Made by a program: the position numbers and the translations under genes. A stretch of DNA of 32,399 nt from UBA1573 sp016794285. GTDB taxonomy: Bacteria; Pseudomonadota; Alphaproteobacteria; Micavibrionales; Micavibrionaceae. Under the pieces are notes generated by a model. The model was not told the DNA's origin. It ran no database searches and saw only the letters and a program-made list of their open reading frames with translations. Positions 16,418 through 25,743 of this stretch are shown piece after piece. The stretch lies in contig JAEUKO010000013.1 in assembly GCA_016794285.1 (NCBI GenBank), positions 1 through 32,399 of the forward strand. The letters run 5' to 3'. The number at the start of each line of letters is the position of its first letter. The first letter of the stretch is position 1.

Positions 16418-19360
16418 TTATTTTTTCATGAAGCCTTTTGCCATATTGTTTACGGCGCTGCCCCCTGACATCATCGAGTCTCCCATGTTGCGAAGACCTG
16501 TCACCGCTGTTTGCGCTTGGCCTGCAAATTGGCCAAGAGTTTGCGATGGATCTTCGTGGCCACCCTGGAAGCCAGAAACGGTCGATCCCATCCAGCGCAT
16601 AATTTGGGCCGGAATAAGGTCGATCAGTTTGAAGGAAGACAAGCCCATGATATAGAGCAAAACCGCATACAAGATTGTGAAGAACAATTGGTCAATGGGA
16701 CCTCTTGCAAAAGATGCCCAGCCTGCTCCGGTATTCTCAAAATCCAACCCACCCATATTGGTAACAGCTAGATCAAAGATACTGTTGAGAACCGTGGCCA
16801 TAGCCGCAAAGATACTGACGGAAGCCAGTAGGCCAAAGACGATCACAATCGGACGAATGAAGATTTCGAAAATCATGAAATAGCCATTCATCGCCGCGCT
16901 TCCAGGAAGCCCGGGGCCGTCAATCCGCAAGTGAGCCAAGGCCCAAAGAGGAACACCAACCATCGCCTCAAAGATCCCCTTGACCCAGTTTCCAACGGCA
17001 AAGAAGAAATAGAGGAACGGCAAGAACGGCAAGATGTAGTACAAGGTAATCCCAGCCGTAAGGGTCATTAACGCAATAGAGTACATGAAACTGGACACTG
17101 CCTTGGCTGCGTCGCCACCAGCGGAAATACCAAAGAGGTTAGCGCCTGTTCCTCCAATTTGAGCCCCAAACCCAATCCCAATATTACGGATCGAGGCATC
17201 AACCAGCCCTTTCCCGACACTGGTCAACTGAGCCAATGGATGGACGTGTTGGTTATGGGGGTCACGCAAGTTAAACAGTCCCCGACTTCCAAACAGCCAG
17301 TGAATTGCATCCATAATCAGGTTACCAACTTTGGGTTTATGTTGGTACGAAGTATCTGACCACCTTGAGTAAATCTCATTCAATATCTCGGCAGAAGCAG
17401 ATTCGTTAGTCCTAACCAACTGTAGTGAACTGCCCCCTGAACGAGTTGGGCTGAACTGATCTTCAGGAGAGACCGCTTCGTTGTTTTTCCTCTTGGCCGA
17501 GAGAACGCGCTCCATCACCAAAGGCATACGGGAGACTTGGGGGAAATCAGCAATTGCTCCGGTCAAAACCCCATTGAGCTTAGCAATGTGATTATACCAC
17601 ATTCCCGCCCCCGCCCACCCGCGTGAGAGGTGATCCAACGGAATATCGTAATCCCCACTCGCGCCGATTCCTGCAATTTGGTCAAGGATTGCTTGGCGAA
17701 TAATATTCTCAAGAATGTAGATGTCATTAAAGGGAGGATACGCCCCAACTCCAGGAACAATATCCAAAGGTCCTCCCCCTACAGCAGCAGCCGGATCCCC
17801 GCCGTAGTAGTTGGCAGCCGTCCCATTCAAGTAGTCGCCCGTAATCTCTTCTGGGGCATAGCCCAGTTGGTCGGGAGGACAGGTTTTATAAGCAACCAAG
17901 GAAACCCCACGCTTCCTGATCTCCATATCCCCTGTTTTCCCAGTCATGGCTCCATATTTACCCGCTTCGCAATAATCGTAGGCCTCAACAGTCTCTGCCC
18001 AAACCTCGTTGTTATATTCTCCCCATAGGTGGCGAACAAGTTCGTAGTAAGACCCCTGAACCGCCATCGCCCCGATTTCTACGAGCCCATTGACAGGCAT
18101 AGTGAGTTCGCCACAGTAAGGGAGAACGTGCCCTGCTTGGGTGATGTGCCCTGAAGAACACCCACGATCCCCAAACCGGACGACAATGTCCGAGTTCTCA
18201 AAGAAAGCCAAGGCTGTCAAATAATCGGTTGTTTCCAAGGGCAGGACATCACTAACCGAACCATCATTGTTGATAGCTAGGTAGGCATCAATGGCTTTAT
18301 CTTTTGCTTCAGCAGCCGTAACATTTGGACAGGCAGGGGCTGCTGCCCCCGGGGCCGCAACGGGAGTCTTAATGTACGCTTCTTCCAAGGCCTTACAAGC
18401 ATGAGCCAGCATCATGAACTGCAAAAGCTGCCGAACTTCCGGCCCCTTGGGCTTAGCCACCAGTTCATCCCCTGCAACGTAAGCCGCATTAGACATTGTG
18501 GTATTAAATAACACCCACCCATTGGTCGCAAAGTTCGATCCCCATTTGGCGGCGTATAAAGTAATGTATTGAGCGGAGTTCATACCAAAACTGATAGGGA
18601 TGAGCAGACCAAATGCCGCAACCAAACGAAGCGGCGCCCAGACCCCGTTGAATCTTTTTCCAAAAGGCGTTCCCGTTTGGGCCGTTTCTGCAGCAATGAC
18701 GATCACAAAATAGAGGATAATAAAGACGGCAACAACCAGCAGACCAATACTATAAAATTCAAAAAGAGCGTGAAGTCCCTCATGAAATGGCCACGGAAAG
18801 ACAGCCGGTGTATAAACCGCATCAGGGCTGAACCCCATCACTGGATCCGACTTGAAACAAGGAATGCCCATACTGGTGTCCACGCAGGACTCGAAAAGAC
18901 CAGGAATACCGAAAACACGGTCAAGCATGATAAACGCAAGGTCCTGATCCGGTCCAAAAGGCAAACTTGACTGGCCAAAATAATAGCCAAAAGAAAGAAT
19001 ACCACCAGCCATTGCTTCAGGAAGAAAGAAACCTGTTAAAAGTGTGAATGCCTGCAAGGCCATCAAAATCAAACCAAGCAACAGGGCAAAATAAACAATA
19101 ATCTGATCTATATTTTCGACACGAAACCTCAACCGTTTCCCTGCTTCCCCAACCACGTCAGGAATAGAGAAGTTTCCAATCTCACTGGGATTCAGGAAAG
19201 GATGGCCATCCGGGAGCAACCGCACACCGCGATAAACTTGAGCCATGAAAAAGGCAAAATAGTCAAAACCGGAAAAAAACAGCTCGGCCAGCCGAGGAAC
19301 AACCCGAGGCAGCAAGGCGTATTTGACAATCTCACTTGTTCTATTACCAGAAGACACCAT
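16418..19360 (-). CDS. DotA/TraY-family type IV secretion membrane protein, copy 1
   Basis: A 980-aa polytopic inner-membrane protein. DotA (Dot/Icm) and TraY (IncI conjugation) are core parts of type IVB secretion systems. Seen here: an N-terminal segment LPRVVPRLAELFFSGFDYFA, a first membrane helix (~88-112), the motif AFIMLDRVFGIPGLF (142-156), helices at ~203-223 and ~245-265 around FGKRFNGVWAPLRLVAAFGLLIPISFGMNSAQY, and a large non-membrane central region with several cysteines. The hydrophobic C-terminal third contains YYILPFLPFLYFFFAVGNWVKGIFEA and GVPLWALAHLRIDGPGLPG. The tail is Gly/Ser/Met-rich. The ATG at 19360 is chosen over a TTG 33 bases earlier because AAGG lies eight bases upstream. 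Last of three tandem paralogues; the 136-bp gap before it may hold a second promoter. Confidence 0.9.
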   Translation of the reverse strand: MVSSGNRTSEIVKYALLPRVVPRLAELFFSGFDYFAFFMAQVYRGVRLLPDGHPFLNPSEIGNFSIPDVVGEAGKRLRFRVENIDQIIVYFALLLGLILMALQAFTLLTGFFLPEAMAGGILSFGYYFGQSSLPFGPDQDLAFIMLDRVFGIPGLFESCVDTSMGIPCFKSDPVMGFSPDAVYTPAVFPWPFHEGLHALFEFYSIGLLVVAVFIILYFVIVIAAETAQTGTPFGKRFNGVWAPLRLVAAFGLLIPISFGMNSAQYITLYAAKWGSNFATNGWVLFNTTMSNAAYVAGDELVAKPKGPEVRQLLQFMMLAHACKALEEAYIKTPVAAPGAAAPACPNVTAAEAKDKAIDAYLAINNDGSVSDVLPLETTDYLTALAFFENSDIVVRFGDRGCSSGHITQAGHVLPYCGELTMPVNGLVEIGAMAVQGSYYELVRHLWGEYNNEVWAETVEAYDYCEAGKYGAMTGKTGDMEIRKRGVSLVAYKTCPPDQLGYAPEEITGDYLNGTAANYYGGDPAAAVGGGPLDIVPGVGAYPPFNDIYILENIIRQAILDQIAGIGASGDYDIPLDHLSRGWAGAGMWYNHIAKLNGVLTGAIADFPQVSRMPLVMERVLSAKRKNNEAVSPEDQFSPTRSGGSSLQLVRTNESASAEILNEIYSRWSDTSYQHKPKVGNLIMDAIHWLFGSRGLFNLRDPHNQHVHPLAQLTSVGKGLVDASIRNIGIGFGAQIGGTGANLFGISAGGDAAKAVSSFMYSIALMTLTAGITLYYILPFLPFLYFFFAVGNWVKGIFEAMVGVPLWALAHLRIDGPGLPGSAAMNGYFMIFEIFIRPIVIVFGLLASVSIFAAMATVLNSIFDLAVTNMGGLDFENTGAGWASFARGPIDQLFFTILYAVLLYIMGLSSFKLIDLIPAQIMRWMGSTVSGFQGGHEDPSQTLGQFAGQAQTAVTGLRNMGDSMMSGGSAVNNMAKGFMKK

Positions 19361-19403
19361 ATTCCACACCTTTGAGCAACAGCTCACCCTCAAATCTAGT
19401 TTA

Positions 19404-19425
19404 ATAAAATTTTACTTAAATTTTC
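19404..19425 (-). promoter_or_regulatory. AT-rich motif shared with the promoter region of DotA-like copy 3
   Basis: On the plus strand this reads ATAAAATTTTACTTAAATTTTC, about 45 bases upstream of the copy 1 start. A near-identical string lies upstream of copy 3 (25534-25555). Its position suggests a common promoter element or activator site. No convincing -35/-10 pair was found beside it, so function is inferred only from conservation between the two paralogue leaders. Confidence 0.35.
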
Positions 19426-19496
19426 CTTAAAGTTTAGCATAACCACGTTCCAAATTAAACCTGTTTCCTTTTTACCGCCTTACTTCTTTAGGGTCT

Positions 19497-22229
19497 TTAA
19501 CTACTAGGCCCTCCGCTAGGCCCTTTCATTCTGTCTATAAGTCTTGTTTTATCAAGGGCACTGTTCAGGCTATCTCCAGCAAGACCGCCAACCGAGCTAC
19601 TACCACGGCTCATCATGTCCATGACCTCACTGGTTTTTTGGGCCCCAGCATTAGCTGTCAGAGTCAGGGTAGATTTCACCGGATCGGCACTCCCCGAGAA
19701 AGTAGCCACAGAGCCTCCAATCCAGCGCATAACCCCCTTAGGGATAATATCAACTAGCTTGAAGCAAGGTGTCGCAATGGAATAAACAATGGCGGCATAC
19801 ATGATGGTGTAGAAAAATTCGTCGATTGCGTAGCGTGCCATAGCTTTGTCAGGAAAAACCAAAGCTCCGGTTGAATCAAACGGGTTGTAACCTGCCACGT
19901 TAGAAACAGCGAGAGTGAATATGCTATCAAGACCGGCCACAATCGCCGAAAAGAGAGCTAGCCCTCCCAACAAAGAAAAAACGATGAAGATAGGCCGTAA
20001 GAAAATCTCCAAAAGAAGAACATAGCCGTTGGTCGCCGCCGGACCAGCAATACCATCGCCATCAATTCTCAAGTGAGCCAACGCCCAAAGAGGCACAGCC
20101 ACCACGGCTTCAAAGATACTTTTGACCCATTGGCCAACGGCAAAGAAAAAGTAAATAAATGGCATCAGGGGAACAATGTAGTAAAAAGTAATCCCAACCG
20201 TAACCCCGATCATAGCAAAGGTCATGAGGCCATTGGCAAGATTGCTAAAGGTCCCTCCCAGCGCACCATCCACGGAACCCGCCGCACCGCCGAGACCGCT
20301 CATAATCAAACCACCACCTAGATAAATAATCGTCTTATCAAGAATACTTTTACCTAACGCAGAGAGACGTGCGATGGGATGAACATCGTTATTCTTGCGC
20401 ATATCGAATAGAGCCTCCATTCCAAAAATGGCATTAAAGGCATTGATAAGGAGATTCTTGTCCTGTTTTCTGTGAGGCTCGGTTGTCACGCTCTCGCTAT
20501 TGACTGCTTGGTAAACGCTATCAAGCAATGTGGCAATTTGGGTGTCATTGGCCGCATTGTCTAACCCTGAGCCGCTCCAGTACCCTTGCAAAGAGCTCCC
20601 TTCTCCCCCACTAATCGTGCTCGGCGAGAATCTTTCGAGAGGGGATGTTTCGCTTTCACTTCCCCGTTTTTTCTTCATGATATGTTCCATCGCTACGGGA
20701 TAGGCGGTGGGAGTCGGGACAGTAAAGGCCGCCGTTGCCAGCGCACCATTAAAGGCAGAAATACGGTTAAACCAAACCCCCGCTCCGCCCCAACCAAGAT
20801 CAAGGATCTCGGGGGTCATATCAAGCTCAGGGTTTCCTGTTGTGCGAATAGTCAAAATAGCACCAGCCATCAGGGCGTTAAAGTTGGCCTGCCGATCTAC
20901 TCGCAAGTCGCTGTAGAAAGTTGGGCCTGCCGGAGCATCTGGATCAGCCCCCCAGTCAGTGGCCGTTGCATAGCTAGCAGGATCACCTTTATCACGAAAC
21001 CGCAGGATAAGAGCCATTTTTTGACCGTAAGCCCGCAGATCAGCATTGTTCCACAAATCATAAATGAAAGTGTAATAGACATCGTAAATATCCACGACCC
21101 CAGTCACACTCTTGCTGTCGATTGGGATGGTGAGCTGGCCACAATACGGCTTGATTCCACCGTACAAGTTTTTAAACTGGGGGTCCTCCTCCCCAAAAGT
21201 GACGACAATGTCACTGTTATCGTAAAAGGTCAGGGCATCTGGAAAACTAGCCAGCATCGTTGAGGCCGTCGAGGGTCCGCCAACGGTCTGTTGGATGAAG
21301 TAAGGCTGAATATCTTTGTCATACACAAGTTCGTAGGCAGCGCGGCAAGTATGCACAAGGTAGAAGAAGTTGACCAAACTGCTTATTTTTTGAGTTTCCG
21401 GCGCAGCAACCATCTCCGAGGTCTCAAGCCCTAAAGGATTCAGATACCCTCGCACACTCAGGTTATTGTTGTACATCAGCCACGCATTGGTGGCAAAACT
21501 AGAACCGTATTTGGCAATAATCAAAGTTAAGTATTGTCCAGTATTGAGCCCATAGGCAAGGGGCAACAGCAAAGTCACGCAGAGAACGAGACGAAGGGGG
21601 GCATAAACTGAGGCGAAGCGTTCACCAAACGGACTCCCCGTTTGAGCTGTTTCAGCAACAACAGCAAAAATGTAGTACAGGACAATCAGCAGTCCAACCA
21701 TCAACATTCCCACGCTATAAAAAGCAAAGAGGGCGTGTAACCCTTGGGTAAAAGGTGAAATCCCGCCAAGACCTGCGGGGTCAAAGACGGAACCAAACAT
21801 CCCGGGAACTTGGAACACACGGTCCAACATCATAAAAGCAACATCATAGGTCGGGTTTGGCGTTTCAAATAAACCAGAGAACGAAGCCGCCTGCGCTGTG
21901 TTGATAATCAATACTCCGATAAGGATAATAAATTGAAGCGTCAAAAGAACTGTGCCAACGAGAAACGCTCCAAAAGTGATATACTGATCGGTGTTTCTTA
22001 TCCCACCAGTTAAATTATGAGCAGCAGCCGCCATGACCTTGCGAATAGAGAGAGACTCCATTCCCTGAGGCCGCAGGTAGGGATGATGTGCGGGAAGCAA
22101 GCGGATATTCGAGAACACCAGAGCCATGAGAAAGGACAAATACCCAAAATTGAGTCCAAGATCCGACACACGCGAAAAAAGGCGAGGGAGAAAAATAAAG
22201 GCCAGACTCTCTTTCAGGCGGATTTTCAT
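19497..22229 (-). CDS. DotA/TraY-family type IV secretion membrane protein, copy 2
   Basis: A 910-aa polytopic membrane protein, the shortest of the three paralogues. It has the same landmarks: IFLPRLFSRVSDLGLNFGYL near the N-terminus, the motif AFMMLDRVFQVPGMF (131-145), ETAQTGSPFGERFASVYAPLRLVLCVTLLLPLAYGLNTGQY, and in the C-terminal third YYIVPLMPFIYFFFAVGQWVKSIFEA and AVPLWALAHLRIDGDGI. The central soluble region is shorter than in copies 1 and 3. The ATG at 22229 lies 20 bases after the copy 3 stop, so the two are co-transcribed. The ribosome-binding site is weak (a GGAAAGG overlapping the upstream stop region), suggesting coupling. No Dot/Icm ATPase or coupling-protein gene is visible in the window. 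Confidence 0.9.
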   Translation of the reverse strand: MKIRLKESLAFIFLPRLFSRVSDLGLNFGYLSFLMALVFSNIRLLPAHHPYLRPQGMESLSIRKVMAAAAHNLTGGIRNTDQYITFGAFLVGTVLLTLQFIILIGVLIINTAQAASFSGLFETPNPTYDVAFMMLDRVFQVPGMFGSVFDPAGLGGISPFTQGLHALFAFYSVGMLMVGLLIVLYYIFAVVAETAQTGSPFGERFASVYAPLRLVLCVTLLLPLAYGLNTGQYLTLIIAKYGSSFATNAWLMYNNNLSVRGYLNPLGLETSEMVAAPETQKISSLVNFFYLVHTCRAAYELVYDKDIQPYFIQQTVGGPSTASTMLASFPDALTFYDNSDIVVTFGEEDPQFKNLYGGIKPYCGQLTIPIDSKSVTGVVDIYDVYYTFIYDLWNNADLRAYGQKMALILRFRDKGDPASYATATDWGADPDAPAGPTFYSDLRVDRQANFNALMAGAILTIRTTGNPELDMTPEILDLGWGGAGVWFNRISAFNGALATAAFTVPTPTAYPVAMEHIMKKKRGSESETSPLERFSPSTISGGEGSSLQGYWSGSGLDNAANDTQIATLLDSVYQAVNSESVTTEPHRKQDKNLLINAFNAIFGMEALFDMRKNNDVHPIARLSALGKSILDKTIIYLGGGLIMSGLGGAAGSVDGALGGTFSNLANGLMTFAMIGVTVGITFYYIVPLMPFIYFFFAVGQWVKSIFEAVVAVPLWALAHLRIDGDGIAGPAATNGYVLLLEIFLRPIFIVFSLLGGLALFSAIVAGLDSIFTLAVSNVAGYNPFDSTGALVFPDKAMARYAIDEFFYTIMYAAIVYSIATPCFKLVDIIPKGVMRWIGGSVATFSGSADPVKSTLTLTANAGAQKTSEVMDMMSRGSSSVGGLAGDSLNSALDKTRLIDRMKGPSGGPSS

Positions 22230-22249
22230 TTCTTTGTTCTACGCCTTTC

Positions 22250-25200
22250 CTAATTTTTTTCCGGTGGTTTAGTAGCCGCCGCCTCAGCCGCTGCCCTTTG
22301 TTGAACGGCTTTTTCTGCCGCAGATTTCTGAGCAGCTTCAACAGCCGCAGCCCGTTCGGCCTTAATTCCCCATTCCGCTGCCGCTCCATAGATCCCTTGA
22401 GTCGCGCTTTGAAGACGCATGGTCATATTAACGGTTTGCTGAGCCATCTTGTCATCCAATTGAGACAGAAGATCATCGGCATTGTCGCTGCCCCCCCATG
22501 AGTTAACGCCTGCGTTGATCCAACGGATAACTCCATCCGGAATTAAATCAATAAGCTTGAAGCTGGTCAGACCAATTGAGTAAACAATCAAGATATACAA
22601 AATGGTCATGAAAAACTGGTCAATAATACCCCGTGTGTAGTTCAGTGACCTTGGATCTCCCCCCGCGAGGTCAGCAGGATCCCATCCCATAGCGTTGAGG
22701 AGGCCTGCCAAGAAGCCGCCGGCCCCCGATTTCCCTGATTTCAAATCGGCAACATCAAAACCAGTGACATTGGTCACCACCAGTTCAAAAATGGCATTAA
22801 GTCCCCCCACCATCGCCGCAAAAGTTGCAAACGAAGCAACCAGAGCAAGGACGGTTACAATAGGCCGAATGAAAATTTCAAGAATAAGAACATATCCTCC
22901 CATTGCGGCTTGTCCAGGAAGCCCGGGGCCTCCATGCCGCAAATGTGCCATTGCCCAAAGAGGAACCCCAACCAAAGCTTCAAAAATTGTTTTAACCCAT
23001 CGTCCAACAGCGAAGAAGAAATATATGAACGGCAACATCGGCAAAATGTAGTGCAAAAGCACACCGAAACTTAACCCAATTGTCGCAATGTTAAAGGCAG
23101 CTTGAGACAAATTGCCAAAAGCGGCCCCTAACTCGTTAAATCCAGACATCCCCATCCCGCCCAGAATATGGGAGAGCCCCCCAATCGCTGCGGCCCCTGC
23201 CCCAGCCAGTAGGTTCAAAATAGCTTTATCAATCAGAGCCTTGCCGAGGGCAGATAACTGAGCCATCGGAGTCACTACCGTATTGTCATCAAAATTAAAC
23301 AGTTTTGCTGACCCAAACATGGCAGCCATCATGTTTTTGACTGGGTTCGGATAGGGTTTTGAGATCGCATCAAGAACTTGCACGGCTTCGTTCTCATGCA
23401 AAATTTTGCAGGTATTGTAGAGGATAACAGATTCTTCGGTTGTAAACTGGGATTTCTGGTTAGGAAGATTGATATCGGCATTACCCGATTGGTTCGGGTC
23501 GTAAACGTTGCAGTTTCCTTCTTGAACCTTGGCATCTTGTTTGCCACGACTCCCTTTGATCTTTTCCATGACCAAGGGGTATTTAACCACGGAAGGAAGA
23601 GCATTTACAGCCGCAAGCAAGCTGCCGTTACGCTCCGAAATTTTGTTGTACCATATCCCTGCGCCGCCCCAACCATACTCCAAAACACCAGAACTCATCA
23701 TTAAAGGATTATCGAAGCCAAGAGTTGGATAATAAACATCCCCTAGAGAATATTCAGGGTTTTCACCAGAGATTTCTCCAGTCAGGTAGTCGTAACCAGC
23801 AAGAGAAGATGCGTTAAAAACATGCATGATCCAGTGAGAGATCATTTTCCGCATATAGTCTGGCGGTACTTGTTCTGTACATTTCCCTAGATATGTAACA
23901 GTGTTATCACCGCCTAGAGATTCATATCCATCATTGTCCGTATCAAAATAACACTCCGGATTCCCACCGCCCCCACCTGCTGCGTTCTTGGTCAAGAAGG
24001 TACGATACGCCGAAGAAGTCCGTGACCATTCCCGAGCGACAGCCAGATCCATGTCGTTCTCATAGTCTGTCGTGGTATCTCCATCACGGTTCAGTCCAAA
24101 AACCGTGTAAACAACGGAATAGAGATAGCCTTCCGCTGTAAAAATACCTTCTCCGGTGACACTCGTAACTGGAATAACAACTTCACCACACAAGGGAATG
24201 ACCCCACCCGGGTAATCATCCTTGTAAATATTGGTTCCGCTTTCGTCTTTGTACCCAAAGACCAAGCGAATATCCCCACCACCCGAGAAAGCCACGGCAT
24301 CAGAGAATTGATCGGATCCTGCGACAAATCCCGCAAAAGGAATCGGCGCATCCGCCGACATCCACCCCACACTCCATTGGTTTGCCGTATAGGTCGAATT
24401 GTTCCGTACCCAGAACCCCGGGCCGCCAGTCGGTGTCAAAAGACGTTTAGAATCATTGTCTGTGACAATGTAGTCTTGCGCTTCAAACGTCCCGTTCGCT
24501 GCAAAAGCCGCCTCCAGAGAACGCGTTGCAATACAAGCTCGTATTAACAGCAAGTCTTTGATAAGGCGAACCGTGTCCGGCGTAGAAGGACGGGCAATTA
24601 ACTCTTTGTTTTCAAGACCGGCTGGGTTGTCACCAGTCATATTGTTGTACTCGTACCATGCATTGGTCGCGAGCCCTGAACCAAGTTTGGCCGTGTACAA
24701 AACAATCCACTGAGCGGAGTTAAGACCGAAGGTTATAGGAATTAAAAGGCCGAGCCCTAATACCATGCGAATGGGGATCCAAGCCATTGCAGATTCCGAC
24801 CTACCAGAATGAGCTCCACTCGCTTGAGTAAAAAGGGATGTTTCTCTGATATTCCCCGTTTGAGTAAGTTCAAAGACAACCTCAAGCACATAAACCAGAA
24901 AAATGAAAACGCTGATGAGAAACAACCCCATGCTGTAGAAACCAAACATGGCCTGCAAACCTGTTTGGAAGGGGTTAGGAAACGGGCCATATGTCACAAC
25001 ATCGTAACTAACTTCCGAGTTGTAAAGGCCAGGAATCCCCAAAACCCTGTCGAGCATCATGAAAGCAATATCTTTATCCGGATAAGGCGTTACGAAATAA
25101 TCCGGCATAAAAATGCCCCCCGCGAAGGCGGGAGAAAACACAACATACCCAAGCAGCGTGACCATATACATCATCATCATGACGATGGCAGAGAGCATAA

Positions 25201-25465
25201 CCGCAAACAAAATGATCCGGTCTATGTACTTCCACTTGAATTCCAGCTCCCGCGCTGCCGCCGCAACAACGTGGCGAATGCCATAAGTTCCATAGCTATT
25301 CGGACGGAGATATTCATGATTTCTAGGAAGAAGGCCGATAATTCCGTAAACTGCGGCCATTAAATAGGGGATCGAGTCAAAACCCGAGAAAAACAAAGAC
25401 CCCATCCTAGGCAACAAGCCCGGAAGGACCACATATTTGGCCGCAGCTCCAGTTTTTATACCCAC
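22250..25465 (-). CDS. DotA/TraY-family type IV secretion membrane protein, copy 3
   Basis: The largest paralogue, 1071 aa, and first of the three in transcription order. Landmarks: VVLPGLLPRMGSLFFSGFDSI, first membrane helix ~84-110, AFMMLDRVLGIPGLY (134-148), IPIRMVLGLGLLIPITFGLNSAQW, and C-terminally HYILPMLPFIYFFFAVGRWVKTIFEA and GVPLWAMAHLRHGGPGLPG. The central region carries extra insertions (including a Gly-rich GGGGGNPECYFDTDNDGY stretch). The C-terminus ends in an Ala/Glu/Lys-rich, probably coiled-coil tail absent from the other two. The start is GTG, with GAGGG a short four bases ahead; the N-terminus aligns well with copies 1 and 2. It heads the operon, divergent from the receiver-protein gene at 25744. 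Confidence 0.9.
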   Translation of the reverse strand: MGIKTGAAAKYVVLPGLLPRMGSLFFSGFDSIPYLMAAVYGIIGLLPRNHEYLRPNSYGTYGIRHVVAAAARELEFKWKYIDRIILFAVMLSAIVMMMMYMVTLLGYVVFSPAFAGGIFMPDYFVTPYPDKDIAFMMLDRVLGIPGLYNSEVSYDVVTYGPFPNPFQTGLQAMFGFYSMGLFLISVFIFLVYVLEVVFELTQTGNIRETSLFTQASGAHSGRSESAMAWIPIRMVLGLGLLIPITFGLNSAQWIVLYTAKLGSGLATNAWYEYNNMTGDNPAGLENKELIARPSTPDTVRLIKDLLLIRACIATRSLEAAFAANGTFEAQDYIVTDNDSKRLLTPTGGPGFWVRNNSTYTANQWSVGWMSADAPIPFAGFVAGSDQFSDAVAFSGGGDIRLVFGYKDESGTNIYKDDYPGGVIPLCGEVVIPVTSVTGEGIFTAEGYLYSVVYTVFGLNRDGDTTTDYENDMDLAVAREWSRTSSAYRTFLTKNAAGGGGGNPECYFDTDNDGYESLGGDNTVTYLGKCTEQVPPDYMRKMISHWIMHVFNASSLAGYDYLTGEISGENPEYSLGDVYYPTLGFDNPLMMSSGVLEYGWGGAGIWYNKISERNGSLLAAVNALPSVVKYPLVMEKIKGSRGKQDAKVQEGNCNVYDPNQSGNADINLPNQKSQFTTEESVILYNTCKILHENEAVQVLDAISKPYPNPVKNMMAAMFGSAKLFNFDDNTVVTPMAQLSALGKALIDKAILNLLAGAGAAAIGGLSHILGGMGMSGFNELGAAFGNLSQAAFNIATIGLSFGVLLHYILPMLPFIYFFFAVGRWVKTIFEALVGVPLWAMAHLRHGGPGLPGQAAMGGYVLILEIFIRPIVTVLALVASFATFAAMVGGLNAIFELVVTNVTGFDVADLKSGKSGAGGFLAGLLNAMGWDPADLAGGDPRSLNYTRGIIDQFFMTILYILIVYSIGLTSFKLIDLIPDGVIRWINAGVNSWGGSDNADDLLSQLDDKMAQQTVNMTMRLQSATQGIYGAAAEWGIKAERAAAVEAAQKSAAEKAVQQRAAAEAAATKPPEKN

Positions 25466-25515
25466 AACGCCCTCAGCACCACGGGGCCGACACCCCGAAA
25501 AAAGTTCTACACTCT

Positions 25516-25555
25516 ATTATACGTCCAGAATTGATAAAATTTTATTTAATTTTCT
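25516..25555 (-). promoter_or_regulatory. Candidate promoter region of the DotA-like cluster
   Basis: A perfect minus-strand TATAAT lies at 25516-25521, about 50 bases before the copy 3 GTG. No good -35 hexamer sits 16-18 bases upstream. Instead there is the AT-rich motif ATAAAATTTTATTTAATTTTC (25534-25555, plus-strand reading), almost identical to the one before copy 1. This could be an activator-dependent promoter, or the match may be chance in AT-rich DNA. Confidence 0.4.
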
Positions 25556-25743
25556 CAGACCTCCCATCATACCACATTTATCTGGGGTATTCCAGATTCA
25601 AGTAAATTCGCTACCTAACGGTTAAAAGATCAATATCTTCTTCCCTCATACAGATTAACACGGTTTCCCTCTGGTATTTTTTGTAGTTTTTGCGATGATG
25701 GGGGCTAAGATTCAGTAAATCCCTCTTCATTGGTGATAAAGTT

